Source: Planctomycetaceae bacterium UBA2972 (GTDB taxonomy: Bacteria > Planctomycetota > Planctomycetia > Pirellulales > Pirellulaceae). Taken from it: DNA of 10,087 nucleotides. A program made the position numbers and the translations under genes. The notes below the pieces were generated by a model, which did no database searches, was not told where the DNA came from, and was given only the letters and a program-made list of their open reading frames with translations. The stretch's first letter is position 1, and the number at the start of each line of letters is the position of its first letter. Shown one piece after another: positions 6,212 through 10,087 of this stretch. The DNA lies in NCBI GenBank assembly GCA_002348315.1, contig DEAW01000242.1:16802-26888 (forward strand), written 5' to 3'.

Positions 6212-6739
6212 ATGTTGAATGCCTCAGTTTTCGCTGTGCTTACTATGAGTATCGTTCTCATCCTTCGGAGAGTGCAAAAGTCGAAGAGCGAACCAACGGT
6301 CAAAGTGGAGTCGCAACACGAATTGCAGTGTCCGGCAGCTGTCGCCTTTGACTTACTTCAGGATCTCAGGAACTGGCAGTATTGGTTTTTTGGAGTGCAG
6401 TCAGATTTTCGCTCGAGTTGCGACGACGGTTTAGGGCAACTATTACAAGGTTCGCTTGACGGGCATGCCATTTCGCTTGAAATACTCCAAGCCTGGACAG
6501 ATCGGAGATTACTAGTTGTAACGTTCGACTTATCTCGCTCCATCGTCCGTCATGACCAGTTGGATTTTTACCCTGCAGGGGCATTTTGTAACATGACTTG
6601 GAAAACAGCCGTTGACCGTATGCATGGGCGGCAGTCTGAGAGTTGGAATAATTACCGTAAACAATCTGTTCGAAACCAGTCCATTTCTAATTTGCAAAGG
6701 TGGTTGGATGAACAGGCTATAGTCCGGAATTCAATTTAG
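6212..6739 (+). CDS. SRPBCC-fold (polyketide cyclase/START-like) protein with N-terminal membrane anchor
   Basis: A 175-residue protein. The start has GGAGAA (6201-6206) five bases upstream. Residues 4-19 (ASVFAVLTMSIVLILR) are one hydrophobic segment followed by basic RRVQKSK, which fits a single anchor with the rest on the cytoplasmic side. From about residue 33 the sequence ESQHELQCPAAVAFDLLQDLRNWQYWF follows the SRPBCC opening (beta strand, then 'PAxxVWxxLxDxxxWxxW'); GLGQLLQG, SLEILQAWTDRRLLVVTFDL and the closing basic helix RNQSISNLQRWLDEQ complete the helix-grip pattern. SRPBCC domains bind hydrophobic ligands in a deep cavity, and some are enzymes; no catalytic residues can be named here. 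It stands alone between the MFS and SUMF1-like genes (99 and 121 bases). The assignment rests on pattern and length, so it is moderate. Confidence 0.62.
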   Translation: MLNASVFAVLTMSIVLILRRVQKSKSEPTVKVESQHELQCPAAVAFDLLQDLRNWQYWFFGVQSDFRSSCDDGLGQLLQGSLDGHAISLEILQAWTDRRLLVVTFDLSRSIVRHDQLDFYPAGAFCNMTWKTAVDRMHGRQSESWNNYRKQSVRNQSISNLQRWLDEQAIVRNSI

Positions 6740-6860
6740 ATTGGCTGTGCTGTCTTTACATAAACTCGGGTGCAATGGATACTTCACTTAGAGGAATCAG
6801 ACTTAGCACGATGCTGAGCTATTCGAAACTACTCAGAATTGAGTTTAGAACCCGCGAGTG

Positions 6861-8051
6861 ATGAAGATGAAACGCACTGTACTTGGAATAATTTTGCTAA
6901 CTTCCATGGCCAGTTTCTCGGCAGCTGATGAAAAGCTTCCATTAGGGTTGGTTGCTGAAAAACCTGCCGCTGGTCCGTTCGTAAAGACGGAACGAGGGTA
7001 CATGGTGCCTTATGAAACGGTGATCCCCGGGACGGATGCGAAATATACCATGATCCCGATTGCCGGAGGCGTGGCGACGGTGGGGAGTCCGGAGTCAGAA
7101 GCAGATCGTCAGGATAGTGAAGGTCCTCAATTTGAAGTTGAAATCAAACCGTTCTGGATGGGGAAATACGAAGTCACCTGGTCTGAATACAAATCCTATA
7201 TGGCGATGCATGACATCTTCAAAGGATTCCAAACGCATAAGTTGCGTCCGTTGGACGAGAACAAGAATGAACTGGTTATTTCTGCTCCCTCGAATCTCTA
7301 TGACACCAGCTTTACCTTCCGAAATGGTGAAGAGCCTGAATTGCCCGCAGTTTCGATGAGTCAGTATGCAGCAAAGCAATACACCAAATGGCTTTCTCTA
7401 ATGAGTGAACGATTCTATCGCTTGCCCACCGAGGCTGAATGGGAATATGCATGCCGGGCAGGCACGAAGACGGCCTTCCACTTTGGAGACGATCCGGCAG
7501 ATCTGGATGACTATGGCTGGCATTATGGTAATTCCAACGAAACGACGCACCACGTTGGAAAAAAGAAGGCTAATCCATGGGGACTCCACGATATGTATGG
7601 TAATGCCTGCGAATGGGTACTCGATGGAATGCTTTCCGATGGCTATGCCAAATTTGGAGGTAAACGCCTAAGTACTGCTGATGCGTTAGTCACCACCAAA
7701 GAGTTGTATCCCCGAGTAGTCAAAGGTGGTTACTACGACTTAGATCCTCAGGATTGCCGCAGCGCGAGTCGATTACCTTCGAGCGACGATGCATGGCGAG
7801 GTGAAGATCCGAATATTCCATTGAGTCCCTGGTGGTTTACCAGTGGGCCGGCATTGGGAGTAGGGATGCGATTGGTTCGTCCTCTTGAAGAAGACCTCTC
7901 CTTGAAAGCCAAAGAAGAGTTTTGGAAAGCCGACGTACAGATGATTCTCGATGATGTTAACTTCCGTATCGATGAGGAAGGCCGGGGAGCTCGTGGATTT
8001 GTCGATAAACTCCTGCCTAAGGCGGTGAAAGAGTTGCGAGCGAAAGAGTAA
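6861..8051 (+). CDS. Exported SUMF1 / formylglycine-generating-enzyme-like protein, catalytic Cys pair absent
   Basis: A 396-residue protein. Residues 1-21 are a signal peptide (KMKR, VLGIILLTSMASFSA|A). ATG 6861 is chosen; GTG 6858 and ATG 6867 are alternatives without strong ribosome sites. The SUMF1 (FGE-sulfatase) domain spans about residues 55-345: MIPIAGGVATVGS, PFWMGKYEVTWSEY, RLPTEAEWEYACRAGT (187-202), NPWGLHDMYGNACEWV and the closing GMRLVRPL. True FGE oxidises sulfatase cysteine to formylglycine with two close cysteines in a GGSxxCHxxYC segment. Here that segment is VVKGGYYDLDPQDCRSASR, with a single cysteine (C299) aligned to the later CRSA position. So sulfatase activation is unlikely; a binding role, as in many planctomycete SUMF1-like proteins, is inferred. 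A charged tail of about 50 residues follows the domain. It probably acts outside the membrane. Confidence 0.86.
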   Translation: MKMKRTVLGIILLTSMASFSAADEKLPLGLVAEKPAAGPFVKTERGYMVPYETVIPGTDAKYTMIPIAGGVATVGSPESEADRQDSEGPQFEVEIKPFWMGKYEVTWSEYKSYMAMHDIFKGFQTHKLRPLDENKNELVISAPSNLYDTSFTFRNGEEPELPAVSMSQYAAKQYTKWLSLMSERFYRLPTEAEWEYACRAGTKTAFHFGDDPADLDDYGWHYGNSNETTHHVGKKKANPWGLHDMYGNACEWVLDGMLSDGYAKFGGKRLSTADALVTTKELYPRVVKGGYYDLDPQDCRSASRLPSSDDAWRGEDPNIPLSPWWFTSGPALGVGMRLVRPLEEDLSLKAKEEFWKADVQMILDDVNFRIDEEGRGARGFVDKLLPKAVKELRAKE

Positions 8052-8060
8052 TCGCACGGA

Positions 8061-8086
8061 TCCCAAAACGAGAATTTCGTTCGGGA
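8061..8086 (+). terminator. Weak hairpin between the SUMF1-like gene and nadE
   Basis: TCCC (8061-8064) pairs with GGGA (8083-8086) and AACGA (8067-8071) with TCGTT (8077-8081) around loop GAATT, with an AA/C internal loop. Only CTCATTT follows, so termination would be weak. It ends 15 bases before the nadE ribosome site and could instead affect read-through into nadE. Confidence 0.3.
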
Positions 8087-8110
8087 CTCATTTAGTAGCT
8101 GGAGGATGTG

Positions 8111-10054
8111 ATGAAACGGTTGAAGCTTGCAGCAGCGGCGTTAAATCAAACTCCAATCGCCTGGCAGCAGAATGCCGATAATATCTCTAATGCAATTGAG
8201 CAGGCTCGAGCACAACAGGTTGATGTGTTGTGTCTGCCGGAATTGTGTATTTCCGGCTACGGATGCGAGGACGCCTTTCTATCAGCAGGTATCCTGCGGA
8301 CGTCTCTCGAAATACTCCAAAGCCTGATACCAGCGACGCAGGGGATTGCCGTCGCCATTGGATTGCCGATGGCCGTTGAAGGAAAAACCTACAATGCTGT
8401 TGCCATGGTGGTTGATGGCAAGCTACTGGGATTTGTCGCCAAGCAAAACCTGGCTGGCGATGGCCTGCACTATGAACCGCGTTGGTTCACTGCCTGGGAA
8501 CCTGGTCAGCAGACAGTGGTTACCGTGGGAACGGCATCCGTACCGTTTGGGGATGTTATGTTTCATCTTGACGGAGTTCGAATTGGGTTTGAAATTTGCG
8601 AAGATGCCTGGGTGGCAGACCGACCGGCAAACCGATTAGCGAAGCGAGACGTTGGAGTGATTCTGAATCCGAGTGCATCTCATTTTGCATTTGGCAAGCA
8701 TCAAGTACGAAGGGAGTTGTTACGAGCTGGCTCCAGCATGATTACTGGTGCCTATGTCTATGCCAATCTTGTCGGCAATGAAGCGGGTCGCGCTATTTAT
8801 GATGGCGATACGATGATCGGCCAGGAAGGAAAGGTTATCGCCTCCGGATCTCGCTTTTCTTATCACGACGTTGTGGTGACAACAGCCGTGGTCGATGTTT
8901 GCCAGGCAGATTCCGGGGATTGTGTCGAGCATGATTTTTCATTTCAAAATCATGAGACCGTTCATTCGGTTTCGGAATGTTCGGTTGACGCGTGGGAGCT
9001 AAGCGAATTCCTGAAGGAAGAAGAGTTCGCTCGCGCATTAGGGTTGGCCCTGTTCGATTACATGCGTAAATCACATTCACAGGGATTCGTCTTGTCGCTT
9101 AGTGGAGGTGCTGACTCGGCTACCGTAGCTATTCTCATTCGATTGATGGTTGAGTTTGCCATAGTTGATTTGGGAACCGCTCCGATGGCTGAGCGATTGC
9201 AGCATTGTTTCTCAGGTACTCAGCCGGTAACAGCCGAACAGTGGGTTCATGAATTATTGTGGTGTGCTTATCAGGCTACACGTAATAGCGGTGAAATTAC
9301 CCGGCAGGCCGCCAGAGCTGTGGCTGAAGCGATCGGCGCTCAATTCTTTGAACTCGATGTTGATGAGGTTGTCCAACAGTATAAGACACTCGTGAGTGGA
9401 GTGTTGGAGAGGGAATTAACCTGGGAACAGGACGATTTGGCGCTCCAAAATATTCAGGCTCGAGGACGGGCTCCGGGCATTTGGATGCTGGCGAATATCA
9501 AGCGAGGATTGTTGTTGGCCACGAGCAACCGCTCCGAAGCGGCAGTGGGATATACGACCATGGATGGGGATACCTGCGGAGGGATTTCGCCAATTGCGGG
9601 CATCGACAAAGCATTTCTGCGGCAGTGGTTACGTTGGATGGAATCAAATGGCCCTATCGGCGGGCACGCGATAGACGCGTTGGTGAAAGTGAATGAGCAA
9701 CAGCCAACAGCCGAATTGCGACCCCCATCAGAATTGCAAACGGATGAGTCGGATCTGATGCCTTATGAAGTCCTGGATTTAATAGAGCGTTTAGCCATCC
9801 GTGATAAATTAATGCCCATAGAAATTCTTGAATCATTGCTGCAGCATGAAGCTACGAATAGGCTGAATGCGGATCGACAACAGCTGATCTTCTGGATAAA
9901 ACGCTTCTTTCAACTTTGGTCGCGTAATCAATGGAAGCGGGAACGGTTCGCTCCGTCTTTTCATGTGGATGATGAGAATCTTGACCCCAAGACCTGGTGC
10001 CGTTTTCCAATTCTATCAGGTGGCTTTCAACGCGAATTGGAAGCTCTGTTGTAA
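8111..10054 (+). CDS. nadE: Glutamine-dependent NAD+ synthetase
   Basis: A 647-residue two-domain enzyme for the last step of NAD+ synthesis: deamido-NAD+ + ATP + glutamine to NAD+, AMP, PPi and glutamate, in the cytoplasm. The start at ATG 8111 follows GGAGG (8101-8105); GTG 8108 is the next-best reading. The N-terminal nitrilase-type glutaminase domain (1 to about 270) shows the full Glu-Lys-Cys triad: E44 in LPELCISGYG, K111 in AKQNLAGDG, C163 in IGFEICEDAW. The C-terminal synthetase domain begins near 300 with the ATP-pyrophosphatase P-loop S331-GGADS-336 and continues through TSNRSEAAVGYTTMDGDTCGGISPIAGIDK, the ammonia- and ATP-handling signature. Length fits the long glutamine-using class (M. 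tuberculosis-like, about 680) rather than the short ammonia-only NadE (about 275). It ends in TAA. No other NAD genes are nearby. Identity is firm. Confidence 0.96.
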   Translation: MKRLKLAAAALNQTPIAWQQNADNISNAIEQARAQQVDVLCLPELCISGYGCEDAFLSAGILRTSLEILQSLIPATQGIAVAIGLPMAVEGKTYNAVAMVVDGKLLGFVAKQNLAGDGLHYEPRWFTAWEPGQQTVVTVGTASVPFGDVMFHLDGVRIGFEICEDAWVADRPANRLAKRDVGVILNPSASHFAFGKHQVRRELLRAGSSMITGAYVYANLVGNEAGRAIYDGDTMIGQEGKVIASGSRFSYHDVVVTTAVVDVCQADSGDCVEHDFSFQNHETVHSVSECSVDAWELSEFLKEEEFARALGLALFDYMRKSHSQGFVLSLSGGADSATVAILIRLMVEFAIVDLGTAPMAERLQHCFSGTQPVTAEQWVHELLWCAYQATRNSGEITRQAARAVAEAIGAQFFELDVDEVVQQYKTLVSGVLERELTWEQDDLALQNIQARGRAPGIWMLANIKRGLLLATSNRSEAAVGYTTMDGDTCGGISPIAGIDKAFLRQWLRWMESNGPIGGHAIDALVKVNEQQPTAELRPPSELQTDESDLMPYEVLDLIERLAIRDKLMPIEILESLLQHEATNRLNADRQQLIFWIKRFFQLWSRNQWKRERFAPSFHVDDENLDPKTWCRFPILSGGFQRELEALL

Positions 10055-10069
10055 CTGTCGAATTGACAG
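10055..10069. repeat. Short inverted repeat directly after nadE
   Basis: CTGTC (10055-10059) pairs with GACAG (10065-10069) around GAATT. It starts at the base after the stop and overlaps the TTGACA element. No T-tract follows, so it could be an operator at the next promoter or chance. Confidence 0.25.
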
Positions 10070-10077
10070 GCATCTGC

Positions 10078-10086
10078 TGGTATAAT
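10078..10086 (+). promoter_or_regulatory. Extended -10 promoter for a gene beyond the window
   Basis: TGGTATAAT is a perfect extended -10 (TGn plus TATAAT). A perfect TTGACA (10063-10068) lies upstream, but the 12-base gap is too short for a normal -35/-10 pair, so the element would work through the TGn extension. The downstream gene is not visible. Confidence 0.55.
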
Positions 10087-10087
10087 C

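Noticed and set aside
10063..10086. TTGACA and TATAAT as a canonical sigma-70 promoter
   Set aside because: The gap is only 12 bases, far from 17; kept only as an extended -10 element.

Overview
The window looks like a stretch of chromosome from a Planctomycetota bacterium (Planctomycetia-like, GC roughly 50%). This is inferred from gene content: a secreted PQQ-type beta-propeller protein with the 'W-x-QFRGP' start, a secreted SUMF1/formylglycine-enzyme-like protein, a TIM-barrel sugar isomerase/epimerase of the HQCH/IYEPAN type, and mostly single genes with loose spacing. No phage, IS, CRISPR or plasmid functions were seen.

Layout: (1) 3-836 (+) is the C-terminal 277 residues of NAD-dependent DNA ligase LigA (zinc finger, HhH, BRCT), cut by the window edge. 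(2) Convergent to it, separated by a hairpin terminator at 834-870, lies 899-1498 (-): an exported peroxiredoxin whose reading frame is interrupted only by one UGA, exactly where the peroxidatic cysteine of the family sits (...FTGG-UGA-TAQC...). The frame continues for 131 well-conserved sense codons after it. A bacterial-SECIS-like stem-loop with a G in its apical loop starts directly behind the UGA. The best reading is a selenoprotein (Sec68), which ordinary gene calling would truncate or label a pseudogene. (3) Divergent from it is 1632-2975 (+), a secreted PQQ-like beta-propeller protein. (4) tRNA-Lys(UUU) at 3088-3160 is followed by a strong UUCG-loop terminator. (5) 3283-6112 (+) holds a TIM-barrel isomerase/epimerase, a VOC (glyoxalase-fold) protein and an MFS transporter; spacing suggests a small carbohydrate or organic-acid uptake and metabolism cluster, substrate unknown. 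(6) 6212-6739 (+) is a membrane-anchored SRPBCC-fold protein. (7) 6861-8051 (+) is an exported SUMF1-family protein without the catalytic cysteine pair of true formylglycine-generating enzyme. (8) 8111-10054 (+) is glutamine-dependent NAD+ synthetase NadE with a complete glutaminase triad and an ATP P-loop. The last bases carry a perfect extended -10 promoter element for a gene beyond the window.

The notable item is the selenocysteine peroxiredoxin: UGA position, intact downstream frame, SECIS-like hairpin at the right distance, signal peptide, and a roughly 25-residue insertion directly downstream of the hairpin. LigA (NAD+ consumer) and NadE (NAD+ producer) are both housekeeping genes and their presence in one window is not evidence of a linked system.
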